In this document: positions 26,293 through 34,285 of the stretch, piece after piece
Layout: each line of letters starts with the position of its first letter
Position numbering within the stretch: position 1 is the first letter of the stretch
Assembly (NCBI RefSeq): GCF_900178005.1
Contig: NZ_FXBS01000006.1
Coordinates: 930,001 to 994,000 of the forward strand
Direction of reading: 5' to 3'
Origin: Tuberibacillus sp. Marseille-P3662
GTDB lineage: Bacteria > Bacillota > Bacilli > Bacillales > Sporolactobacillaceae
DNA length: 64,000 nucleotides
Notes under the pieces: model-generated
The model's input: the letters and a program-made list of their open reading frames with translations, nothing else
What the model was told of the DNA's origin: nothing
The model's database searches: none
Made by a program: the position numbers and the translations under genes

Positions 26293-26886
26293 TTGGGCAA
26301 ATGGTTTCCTGCCATTTATGATACATTGATGGCTCCGCTTGAGCGCCAAAAATTTAAAGAGATCAGAAGGGATCTGCTCGGAAAAGCTACAGGTCATGTA
26401 TTAGAGATCGGTAGTGGTACAGGTGTCAATTTTCCTTATTATTTGCAACCTTGTCATGTGACAGCGATAGAACCGAATCCTGAGATGATCAATAATTCCC
26501 TAGATAATATTAACAATTCGTTAGTGCCAATTGATATCCATTTAGGGAAAGCAGAGGAGCTTCCCTACAAGGATAATAGCTTTGATACTGTTGTAGCGAC
26601 GTTGGTATTTTGCACCATTCCGGATCCTCAAAAAGCATTGGATGATATCCATCGTGTTTTAAAGCCAGGTGGAAGTCTTGTATTATTTGAACATGTCAGT
26701 ATGGATCATCCCGTTCTTTCGAAATTACAGGACGCATTAACCCCTTTATGGAAACGACTTTGTGACGGCTGTCATCTCAACCGGGACACGTTGACGTTAG
26801 TTGAGAATACTGGCTTTTATATAAAAAAGGTCGATTCCATGTCAAAGGGGCTCTTTTTGACGATTGAATGTTATAACCATGAATGA
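26293..26886 (+). CDS. Class I SAM-dependent methyltransferase
   Basis: A 197-residue methyltransferase of the UbiE/type 11 group. The SAM-binding motif I is VLEIGSGTGVNF, with AIEPNPEM as the motif II acid and DTVVATLVFCTIPDP and HRVLKPGGSLVLFEHV as later motifs. The start is TTG 26293 behind an AGAAAGAAGTGA ribosome-site region. The C-terminal DGCHLNRDTLTLVENTGF resembles METTL7-like enzymes. It lies between ars and cop genes, but has none of the Cys pairs of arsenite methyltransferase ArsM. The substrate is unknown. Confidence 0.8.
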   Translation: MGKWFPAIYDTLMAPLERQKFKEIRRDLLGKATGHVLEIGSGTGVNFPYYLQPCHVTAIEPNPEMINNSLDNINNSLVPIDIHLGKAEELPYKDNSFDTVVATLVFCTIPDPQKALDDIHRVLKPGGSLVLFEHVSMDHPVLSKLQDALTPLWKRLCDGCHLNRDTLTLVENTGFYIKKVDSMSKGLFLTIECYNHE

Positions 26887-26899
26887 TAGAAGCCATTAA

Positions 26900-27622
26900 C
26901 TACATGGCATGTTTGATACCTTTCTTTACCAACACCCAATTGGCTGGATAACTTGTAAGGAATCCTAGCATCATAGCGATCTGCATCATAAACCAGAAGA
27001 CCGCGGTGGTGGATTCAGGCATTTGAACGAAAAACACATAATGAGCAAGCGCCATCCATCCGAACATACCGATCTCAAAAGCAATCAGTGACCAGGTATC
27101 GGCTTTGATCGCATTCTTTAGAGCTTTTCCTGGTTCATCCTGTTTTTTAAATCCCATCCCGTAATATTGAAAAGCAATGCCAAAAATATAAGCCAGAATA
27201 AATTCAACCAAATAATCAGCAAACAGAGTGTTTCCAGCGATCGTTAGACCTGTTAGAGCAACAATAGGAACACCGATCATATCTCCCAATGAGCAACCGC
27301 TACTGCAATGAGTTGTTGAAACAAAAACACTTTGCCAAAAAGGTTTGCTGTTATGGCCATGGTGTCCCATGTGATTATGATGATGGTTCATGTTTCCATG
27401 ATCGTGCTCCATATGCTCCGAATGATCATCTCCATTGTTCTTTGCCAATCCATAATAAGCCCAAATGCCCATAATCGGAAAGTATAGACCTGTGAGCGGC
27501 CAAACAATATTCATGATCGGCATCATTGTTTGCGGATATCGACTTACATCTATCGTGATCACAATGGCCTGTAGAATGCCTATGACAATAGCGATCCATG
27601 CTATCGTTTCTAACCCGATCAT
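26900..27622 (-). CDS. DUF4396 membrane protein with a His-rich metal-binding loop
   Basis: A 240-residue membrane protein with about six helices. After two N-terminal helices, a loop at about residues 66-92 is packed with His and Met (DDHSEHMEHDHGNMNHHHNH), followed by THCSSGCSLGD, a Cys-containing motif. These are likely metal ligands. It is divergent from csoR, with CsoR-like half sites in the shared region, which suggests a role in copper handling. DUF4396 has no established function. The - strand gene is convergent with the methyltransferase gene, 13 bases apart. Confidence 0.75.
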   Translation of the reverse strand: MIGLETIAWIAIVIGILQAIVITIDVSRYPQTMMPIMNIVWPLTGLYFPIMGIWAYYGLAKNNGDDHSEHMEHDHGNMNHHHNHMGHHGHNSKPFWQSVFVSTTHCSSGCSLGDMIGVPIVALTGLTIAGNTLFADYLVEFILAYIFGIAFQYYGMGFKKQDEPGKALKNAIKADTWSLIAFEIGMFGWMALAHYVFFVQMPESTTAVFWFMMQIAMMLGFLTSYPANWVLVKKGIKHAM

Positions 27623-27756
27623 ATCATCAATCCTTTCACCTTAATTTAAAACGTCTTATAAAAAATATACCCTACCCAGGCATTGAATAAACAAAGTAAT
27701 TAATTTAGGATCAGCCATTTTAGTTTACGTTATTCATGTAAACCATTTGACTCAAT

Positions 27757-27773
27757 ATACCTCATAGGGGTAT
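27757..27773. promoter_or_regulatory. CsoR-type operator
   Basis: ATACCTCATAGGGGTAT, an inverted repeat of the TACCC/GGGTA type bound by CsoR, lies 36 bases ahead of csoR in the gap shared with the divergent DUF4396 gene. A second partial site (TACCCTACCC) lies at about 27668-27677. Confidence 0.65.
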
Positions 27774-27808
27774 GATTAATATAGAATCCAATCCGAGGTG
27801 ATTTTTCA

Positions 27809-28138
27809 ATGGATGATGTCCAAAACAATACGGAATTAACCATGCAGCCCGATAAAAAGCCGGCTACACCAAGAACATCTGACGAAAAACAGCAGATGAT
27901 GAACCGTTTGAAACGTGTAGAAGGTCAAGTCAGGGGTATACAGAAGATGATTGAAGACGACCGATATTGTGTTGATGTTTTGATTCAGCTTTCCGCCATT
28001 AAATCAGCATTAGATAAAGTCGGTTATTCGTTAATGGAACGGCATACGAAACATTGCGTAACCCATGCTATCCAGGAAGGTGACGGCGAAGCATATATTG
28101 ATGAATTGATGAAGGTTGTCCAGCAGTTCTCTAAATAG
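27809..28138 (+). CDS. csoR: Copper-sensing repressor CsoR
   Basis: A 109-residue all-helical DUF156/CsoR-family repressor. [20 protein letters not shown] is the family signature. The Cu(I) ligands Cys54, His79 and Cys83 have exactly the spacing of B. subtilis CsoR (Cys45, His70, Cys74). It heads copA and copZ, 14 bases before copA, and an operator-like palindrome precedes it. It has a longer N-terminal tail (about 25 residues) than typical. Confidence 0.93.
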   Translation: MDDVQNNTELTMQPDKKPATPRTSDEKQQMMNRLKRVEGQVRGIQKMIEDDRYCVDVLIQLSAIKSALDKVGYSLMERHTKHCVTHAIQEGDGEAYIDELMKVVQQFSK

Positions 28139-28152
28139 ACTGGGGGGATAAT

Positions 28153-30549
28153 ATGAGTGAAACAAAGGAAGTGTCATTAGGTATTGAAGGCATGACATGT
28201 GCCGCGTGTTCTACCCGGATTGAAAAAGTTTTAAATAAGATGGACGGAGTGGAAGCGAATGTCAATCTTGCTTTAGAAACTGCCAAGATTCATTATAAAA
28301 ACGATGCGGTGAATACTGAAGACATTGTCGGGAAAATTCAAAAGCTCGGTTACGATGTGCGTAAGGCAACATCTGAATTTGATATTCATGGTATGACGTG
28401 TGCCTCGTGTTCGGCCCGAATTGAGAAAGTGCTCAATAAAATGGATGGTGTGGAAACGGCCACGGTCAACCTTGCTACAGAATCATCATCGGTCACTTAT
28501 GATGAGGGCATGGTCACAGTCGAGGATATCAAAGCAAAGGTGAAAAAGTTAGGTTACGAAGCGCAACTTCAAGCTGGAGAACAGGCGCAAGAAGATCATA
28601 AAGAAAAGGAATATAAACAACAACTCACTAAATTTATCATGTCAGCTATCATTTCCATTCCTTTTATCTATATGATGGTGGGTAAGCTTGGCTTACCTGT
28701 TCCAGGCTTTTTAGAAAATGCATGGATGCAAGCTGTCCTAGCGGGTATTGTACAATTTTATATTGGTGCTCCCTTTTACATTGGCGCTTTTAGGGCGCTT
28801 CAAAACAAAAGTGCTAATATGGATGTGCTCGTCGCATTAGGTACATCGGCAGCTTACTTTTACAGCTTATATGGAACGATTCGTGCAACGATTGATCCTT
28901 CGTATGGAGCGGACCTTTACTTTGAAACAAGCGCCATTCTGATTACCTTAATTTTGTTAGGTAAATTATTTGAAACACGTGCGAAGGGCCGGACAACGGC
29001 TGCCATTAAGTCGTTGCTTGACTTGCAGGCTAAAGACGCCACGGTCATTCGTAACGGCGAGGAAGTAAAGATCCCGATTGATGATGTGCAAGTGGACGAT
29101 GTACTCATGGTGCGACCGGGGGAGAAAATACCGGTGGATGGTATTGTGATTGAGGGGCAAACATCCGTTGATGAATCGATGATCACCGGCGAATCGATCC
29201 CGGTCCAGAAGACCCAAGATGAAGCGGTCATTGGATCAACCATGAATAAAAACGGCAGCTTCAAAATGAAAGCAAAGAAAGTCGGTAAAGATACAGCCTT
29301 AGCAGGTATTATCCAAACTGTGAAAGAAGCCCAAGGTTCCAAAGCGCCGATCCAGAGAATGGCTGATGTTATCTCGGGGTACTTTGTTCCCATTGTTGTT
29401 GGCATCGCTTTTCTGATCTTTGTTATCTGGATAACTTTAGTAACGCCAGGAGATTTGCCGCCAGCATTGGAAGCGACCATTGCTGTTCTCGTTATTGCTT
29501 GTCCATGTGCGTTAGGCCTTGCTACGCCGACCTCCATTATGGTGGGTACAGGCAAAGGAGCTGAATCCGGCATTCTCTTTAAGGGTGGCGAGTATTTGGA
29601 AGCGACACAAGGACTTAGTGCCATTTTGCTTGATAAAACGGGTACGGTGACAAAGGGCCAACCGGAAGTGACTGACTTGATCACAATTAATGAATCGAGT
29701 GCAGATGAATTGTTAAAGAAAGTCGCTGCTGCTGAAAATGCCTCTGAACATCCGTTAGCACAAGCGATTGTTGAGCATAGTCAAGATAAAGGCATTGAAT
29801 TACCAGATGCCGATAACTTTGAAGCAATAACGGGTCACGGGATCAAAGCAACCGTGAACGATCAGATCATTTTTATCGGAACAAGGAAATTAATGGAATA
29901 TCAAAATATCGCTTATGAAGGCTATGACCATACCATGGCCGATTTAGAGGATGCAGGCAAAACCGCTATGTTGATTGCTTATAATGACCAAATCCAAGGG
30001 ATCATTGCCGTTGCTGATACCATCAAGGAAACGTCAAAACCAGCGGTTAAGACCTTAAAAGACCAAGGTCTTGCTGTTTACATGGTCACAGGTGACAACG
30101 AGCGTACTGCTCAAGCGATTGCGACCCAAGCGGGTATTGACCAAGTGTTTGCAGAAGTGTTACCTGAAGATAAAGCCGTTAAGGTGAAGGACCTTCAAAA
30201 TCAAGGTCAAAAAGTCGCCATGGTTGGTGATGGCATTAACGATGCACCAGCATTGGCAGCGGCTGATATTGGCATGGCCATTGGTACGGGGACCGACGTC
30301 GCCATTGAATCGGCTGATATAACATTGGTCGGCGGTGACCTTGACCACATTCCGAAAGCCATAGAATTAAGCCGGAAGACTATGAAGAATATCAGACAAA
30401 ATCTGTTTTGGGCATTGTTTTATAATTCCATTGGAATTCCCATTGCCGCTTTTGGCTTATTAGCCCCTTGGGTGGCTGGTGCTGCCATGGCCTTTAGTTC
30501 GGTTTCTGTTGTGTCCAATTCACTTCGCCTAAAACGCGTCAAGGTATAA
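28153..30549 (+). CDS. copA: Cu(I)-exporting P1B-type ATPase CopA
   Basis: A 798-residue membrane copper pump with two N-terminal heavy-metal domains (GMTCAACS with Cys16/Cys19, GMTCASCS with Cys83/Cys86), eight helices, the actuator motif TGES, the transport-site CPC (Cys450, Cys452), the phosphorylation motif DKTGT (Asp494), an SEHPLA His-Pro motif and [10 protein letters not shown]. It exports Cu(I) from the cytoplasm. It is the middle gene of csoR-copA-copZ. Confidence 0.96.
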   Translation: MSETKEVSLGIEGMTCAACSTRIEKVLNKMDGVEANVNLALETAKIHYKNDAVNTEDIVGKIQKLGYDVRKATSEFDIHGMTCASCSARIEKVLNKMDGVETATVNLATESSSVTYDEGMVTVEDIKAKVKKLGYEAQLQAGEQAQEDHKEKEYKQQLTKFIMSAIISIPFIYMMVGKLGLPVPGFLENAWMQAVLAGIVQFYIGAPFYIGAFRALQNKSANMDVLVALGTSAAYFYSLYGTIRATIDPSYGADLYFETSAILITLILLGKLFETRAKGRTTAAIKSLLDLQAKDATVIRNGEEVKIPIDDVQVDDVLMVRPGEKIPVDGIVIEGQTSVDESMITGESIPVQKTQDEAVIGSTMNKNGSFKMKAKKVGKDTALAGIIQTVKEAQGSKAPIQRMADVISGYFVPIVVGIAFLIFVIWITLVTPGDLPPALEATIAVLVIACPCALGLATPTSIMVGTGKGAESGILFKGGEYLEATQGLSAILLDKTGTVTKGQPEVTDLITINESSADELLKKVAAAENASEHPLAQAIVEHSQDKGIELPDADNFEAITGHGIKATVNDQIIFIGTRKLMEYQNIAYEGYDHTMADLEDAGKTAMLIAYNDQIQGIIAVADTIKETSKPAVKTLKDQGLAVYMVTGDNERTAQAIATQAGIDQVFAEVLPEDKAVKVKDLQNQGQKVAMVGDGINDAPALAAADIGMAIGTGTDVAIESADITLVGGDLDHIPKAIELSRKTMKNIRQNLFWALFYNSIGIPIAAFGLLAPWVAGAAMAFSSVSVVSNSLRLKRVKV

Positions 30550-30597
30550 TAGCAGACACTTGTCTTCCCTTATCCTATAAGAAAGGGGGTTCTTACC

Positions 30598-30804
30598 GTG
30601 GAAAATACAACGCTTAACGTTGAAGGTATGACTTGTGCCCATTGCAAACAGGCCGTTACAGGGGCTTTAAAAGATCTCAACGGTGTCACAGACGTTGATG
30701 TCAACCTAGACAGTGGCAAAGTCGATGTCACTTATGATACAAATAGAGTTGATATCAAACAAATGGAAGAGGCTGTTGAAGAACAAGGCTACGATATTGC
30801 ATAA
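30598..30804 (+). CDS. copZ: Copper chaperone CopZ
   Basis: A 68-residue heavy-metal-associated domain protein starting at GTG 30598 behind AAGGGGG. GMTCAHC (Cys13, Cys16) binds Cu(I) for delivery to CopA. It is the last gene of the cop operon, ending 10 bases before a terminator. Confidence 0.95.
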   Translation: MENTTLNVEGMTCAHCKQAVTGALKDLNGVTDVDVNLDSGKVDVTYDTNRVDIKQMEEAVEEQGYDIA

Positions 30805-30814
30805 ATTATGGTCT

Positions 30815-30853
30815 ATCCCCTAAGATTAAATGCTTGTCTTAGGGGATTTTTTA
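30815..30853 (+). terminator. Terminator of the cop operon
   Basis: Perfect 11-bp stem ATCCCCTAAGA / TCTTAGGGGAT with an 11-base loop, followed by TTTTTTA. Confidence 0.88.
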
Positions 30854-30953
30854 ATGCCCAGTAGGATGTGAACTATTAAGAGATGTAGTAAATAGTGTGA
30901 TATAGTATAAAATAGGATAGTTTTGGCTATTCTCACATGTGATAGAAAGGATC

Positions 30954-32114
30954 ATGACTATGAATCGTTGGGCTTCCTCTTCGTTGATACGTTTTTTTGG
31001 AGGTAAAAACCTCATTTACCTTTTAGGAGTTATATTACTCGTTGGTTTGAATATTCTTGTTTACACAAAGGTTTCGTTTATTTTTCATCCTCTTGTTACT
31101 TTGATCAAAACAATCGTTCTTCCATCTGTCTTGGCCACCGTTGCTTATTATTTATTACGCCCTCTCGTTGGGTTGATGGAAAAGGCTGGTATCAAAAGGG
31201 TCTGGGGGATATTGATTGCTCTTGTCGTTTTAATAGGCTTGATCAGCTTACTTATAGTCTTAATGGTTCCTTTTTTTCAACGACAAGTAATGAGCCTTGC
31301 CGCGGAGTTCCCTCAATATCTTAAGGAGTTGGGCAATAGTATTGACCAATGGATCCGTAACTCTATGTTCGCGAATTATTATGATGATCTTTTTTCTCAT
31401 CTGAATGGTGTTCTCGATTCTCCTCTGAAGAATCTGTCCGCTTATAAAGGGGAAGCGATTGAAGGCGTCACCAATTTTATTTCTCAGCTTACTAGCGTTG
31501 TGATTGCGATTATTACGCTTCCTTTTATCTTGTTCTATTTGTTAAAAGAAGGGGAAAAGTTCCCAAAGAAAGTGCTAAAGTTGCTTCCGCCCAAAATGCG
31601 ATCAGATGTAAAGGATGTTTTTAGAGGGATTGATCATCAGCTCTCAGCCTATATACAAGGTCAAATGTTGGTCAGCTTCAGTATAGGGGTCATGATGGGG
31701 ATTGGTTTTCTTATTATTGGATTGAATTATCCGTTCCTTCTAGCTGCGATTGCGAGTGTCACGAGTGTTGTCCCATACCTTGGGCCGGCGATTGCCATCA
31801 CTCCAGCCTTAATTATTGCGATTGTGACATCTCCATTTATGCTTTTCAAACTGATTGTTGTATGGACAGTTGTTCAATTATTGGAAGGTAAGTTAATTTC
31901 ACCACAAATAATGGGAAAAAGACTCCATATTCATCCTGTGACCATCATATTTATTTTACTTACAGCTGGTCATTTATTCGGAGTCCTTGGGATCATTATT
32001 GCAATCCCGGGCTATGCGATTTTAAAGGTTGTCGCCGGTCATACTTATTATCTCTTTCAACGCCGCTACAACCGTTATGTGAAGGAAGACAGTCAATATG
32101 ACATTTATTCATAA
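30954..32114 (+). CDS. AI-2E family (YtvI/PerM-like) membrane protein
   Basis: A 386-residue polytopic membrane protein of the AI-2E transporter superfamily. ATG 30954 follows AGAAAGG; a GTG 15 bases earlier lacks a ribosome site. Conserved family segments are FYLLKEGEKFPKK, QLSAYIQGQMLVS, VVPYLGPAIAITPALIIA and GKRLHIHPVTIIFILL. Family members are assigned variously to signal export, Na+/H+ exchange or sporulation (YtvI); no substrate can be read here. It is followed by ytaF 92 bases later. Confidence 0.82.
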   Translation: MTMNRWASSSLIRFFGGKNLIYLLGVILLVGLNILVYTKVSFIFHPLVTLIKTIVLPSVLATVAYYLLRPLVGLMEKAGIKRVWGILIALVVLIGLISLLIVLMVPFFQRQVMSLAAEFPQYLKELGNSIDQWIRNSMFANYYDDLFSHLNGVLDSPLKNLSAYKGEAIEGVTNFISQLTSVVIAIITLPFILFYLLKEGEKFPKKVLKLLPPKMRSDVKDVFRGIDHQLSAYIQGQMLVSFSIGVMMGIGFLIIGLNYPFLLAAIASVTSVVPYLGPAIAITPALIIAIVTSPFMLFKLIVVWTVVQLLEGKLISPQIMGKRLHIHPVTIIFILLTAGHLFGVLGIIIAIPGYAILKVVAGHTYYLFQRRYNRYVKEDSQYDIYS

Positions 32115-32206
32115 CCTCGAAAAGGAACCATTTTAATGATGAAATAACATAGGATGGGTTCTCTCCATATACTATCCTTAACAGGGTAGAAGGAGGTTAT
32201 CCATCG

Positions 32207-32830
32207 ATGCATTTATTTTCTTTATTAGTTTTGGCCTTTGCAGTAAGTTTGGATAGTTTTAGTGTTGGTACAACATATGGTCTGCGAAAAATGAGCATTC
32301 CCTTTTTGTCAATTGTGATTATTTCGGGGTGCTCGGCTTTTGCGCTTTTGCTTTCAATGAGTATTGGTGAAGCTATTGAATTCATTTCCCCAAAGGAAGT
32401 CAGTCAAATAGGGGGATGGATTCTGATTGTAATTGGATTATGGGCGTTATTTCAGTTCTTTCGGCCTGATCGAGAAAAAGAAGACGCTCCAAGATATCTT
32501 GTTAATTTAAAATTGAAGAAACTTGGTATTGTTATTCAGATTTTCCGTGAACCGGTAGCAGCAGATATAGACCAGTCTGGTACTATTTCAGGAACAGAAG
32601 CCTTTCTGCTAGGTATGGCGCTTTCATTTGATGCCTTTGGTGCAGGGATTGGGGTAGCTTTCATGGGGTACTCACCTATTTTGACGGCTTTTATCGTGGC
32701 ATGTATGAGTGCTTTATTCCTATGGGCAGGTAAGTCATTCGGCCATTGTTTTTCGGAAGTAAAATGGATCAAGAACGCCTCTTTCATTCCTGGAGTTATA
32801 TTAATTCTCCTAGGAATATGGAAAATGTGA
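32207..32830 (+). CDS. ytaF: Sporulation membrane protein YtaF
   Basis: A 207-residue MntP/YtaF-family membrane protein with six helices and a central hydrophilic loop (DADQ-like ADIDQSGTISGTEA). LVLAFAVSLDSFSVGTTYGL and LGMALSFDAFGAGIG carry the paired Asp residues of the family. In B. subtilis ytaF sits among phoP-phoR-polA-mutM-coaE; here it is followed by a phoP-like gene but not by polA or mutM. Ribosome site AAGGAGG. Confidence 0.88.
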   Translation: MHLFSLLVLAFAVSLDSFSVGTTYGLRKMSIPFLSIVIISGCSAFALLLSMSIGEAIEFISPKEVSQIGGWILIVIGLWALFQFFRPDREKEDAPRYLVNLKLKKLGIVIQIFREPVAADIDQSGTISGTEAFLLGMALSFDAFGAGIGVAFMGYSPILTAFIVACMSALFLWAGKSFGHCFSEVKWIKNASFIPGVILILLGIWKM

Positions 32831-32961
32831 TAATACAGCACATCTTTACAAACTCTTAACACTAGCTTTACCCGTCATTTACAATGATCTATTAATATTG
32901 TAGTTGTGAGATGCTTATATATTCAATAGATCAAGTCAATTCGAATAAGGGCGGTTGTGAA

Positions 32962-33663
32962 ATGAGTGAAAGAATTTTAGTTGTAGATGATGAAATCTCA
33001 ATTGTCACATTGCTTGAATATAATTTGAATAAAGCCGGATACGAGGTAATCACGGCAACGGACGGGAATATGGCATTTGAATTGGCAAGAAAAGAAACCC
33101 CCGATTTAATCCTCCTCGATCTCATGCTTCCAGAGATAGACGGGTTAGATGTCTGCAAGCAAATCCGGCAAGAGCAACAGATGATTCCCATCGTGATGTT
33201 AACAGCTAAAGATGGTGAATTTGATAAGGTTCTCGGTCTTGAACTGGGTGCGGATGATTATATAGCTAAACCGTTCAGTCCAAGAGAAGTTGTGGCTCGC
33301 GTTAAAGCTGTGCTTAGGCGAGTTTCTCAAGGAGCCGGTGAAGGCATTCATCCTGAAGACCGCATCATCATTGGAGACTTGGTTATCTACACGGAGAGGT
33401 ATGAAGCTTATTTCCGGGGAGAAGAACTTGAATTGACATTGAAACAGTTTGAGTTACTCGTCTACTTGATGAAACATGAAGGACGGGTCCTATCAAGAGA
33501 ACGCTTGATGAATGCCGTTTGGGATTATGACTTCGTTGGTGATACAAGAATTGTTGATGTTCATGTCAGTCATTTGCGAGATAAAATTGAAAAGAATTCG
33601 AGAACGCCCAACTATATTAAAACCATCCGTGGTCTGGGATATAAGTTCGAAGCACCGCAATAA
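32962..33663 (+). CDS. PhoP-like OmpR-family response regulator without a partner kinase
   Basis: A 233-residue response regulator. The receiver has Asp9/Asp10, the phospho-acceptor Asp53 (LLDLMLPEIDG), Thr81 and Lys103. The winged-helix domain ends in VHVSHLRDKIE and YIKTIRGLGYKFE. It resembles B. subtilis PhoP (phosphate starvation) through the whole length. ATG 32962 is used (AAGGGCGG upstream). No histidine kinase gene follows: the next 240 bases are non-coding and then cadC starts. It is therefore an orphan or a second PhoP copy. Confidence 0.85.
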   Translation: MSERILVVDDEISIVTLLEYNLNKAGYEVITATDGNMAFELARKETPDLILLDLMLPEIDGLDVCKQIRQEQQMIPIVMLTAKDGEFDKVLGLELGADDYIAKPFSPREVVARVKAVLRRVSQGAGEGIHPEDRIIIGDLVIYTERYEAYFRGEELELTLKQFELLVYLMKHEGRVLSRERLMNAVWDYDFVGDTRIVDVHVSHLRDKIEKNSRTPNYIKTIRGLGYKFEAPQ

Positions 33664-33831
33664 CAAGCGTTTCACCTGATTACTATTAATCCCCAAAAAT
33701 TGAAAGGTGTATGTTAAAGCTCACTGCATCCAAGAATTCAGTGTCTCTCCGCTTATAGGTATCTTCCAATCATGACGTTTGACGAATAACAAATTCTTTT
33801 TCAGTACGAAACCGAATGTTTTACAACATAT

Positions 33832-33860
33832 TTGACAGGATAAAGTTCATCACATACACT
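33832..33860 (+). promoter_or_regulatory. Promoter of cadC-cadA
   Basis: TTGACA (33832-33837), 17-base spacer, TACACT (33855-33860). The CadC-type palindrome begins four bases after the -10, so bound repressor would block initiation. Confidence 0.75.
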
Positions 33861-33863
33861 AAT

Positions 33864-33891
33864 ATTCAAATGATTATTTGATTATTTGAAT
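33864..33891. promoter_or_regulatory. CadC/SmtB-type operator
   Basis: Nested inverted repeats: TCAAAT-GATT-ATTTGA (33866-33881) inside ATTCAAAT...ATTTGAAT (33864-33871 with 33884-33891). This resembles the CadC operator of staphylococcal cad operons and overlaps the expected transcription start. Confidence 0.7.
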
Positions 33892-33907
33892 GAAAGAGGT
33901 GCAGGGT

Positions 33908-34285
33908 ATGCCTCACGATCGCTGTGACGTGTTTTGTTACGATGAACATAAGGTGAACCGGTTAAAGGCCGAATTAACCCATATCAATGAAAGTACAGTG
34001 GTGAATATTTTTAAGGCATTGGCTGATGAGACCCGAATTAAGATTGCTTATGCCCTTTGTATCGAAACAGAACTGTGTGTCTGTGATGTTGCCAACACCA
34101 TTGGCTGTACAACGGCCACGGCATCTCATCATCTTCGTTTATTGCGAAACATCGGCCTTGCTACTTCTCGTAAAGAGGGGAAACTGGTGTTCTATTCACT
34201 TGGAAATCAGCACGTCAAACAATTAATTCTACAAGCCTTTACAACCCAGGAGGAGGGGGTGAACCCCATTGGAACAAACGGTTGA
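33908..34285 (+). CDS. cadC: CadC-type Cd/Pb/Zn-responsive repressor
   Basis: A 125-residue ArsR/SmtB-family repressor. Metal ligands are Cys6 and Cys10 (RCDVFC) with Cys57 and Cys59 (ELCVCD), matching in spacing the Cys7, Cys11, Cys58, Cys60 set of plasmid pI258 CadC. The recognition helix is TTATASHHLRLLRNIGLA. ATG 33908 follows GAAAGAGGTG at better spacing than the upstream ATG. Its end overlaps the start of cadA by 17 bases. Confidence 0.92.
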   Translation: MPHDRCDVFCYDEHKVNRLKAELTHINESTVVNIFKALADETRIKIAYALCIETELCVCDVANTIGCTTATASHHLRLLRNIGLATSRKEGKLVFYSLGNQHVKQLILQAFTTQEEGVNPIGTNG

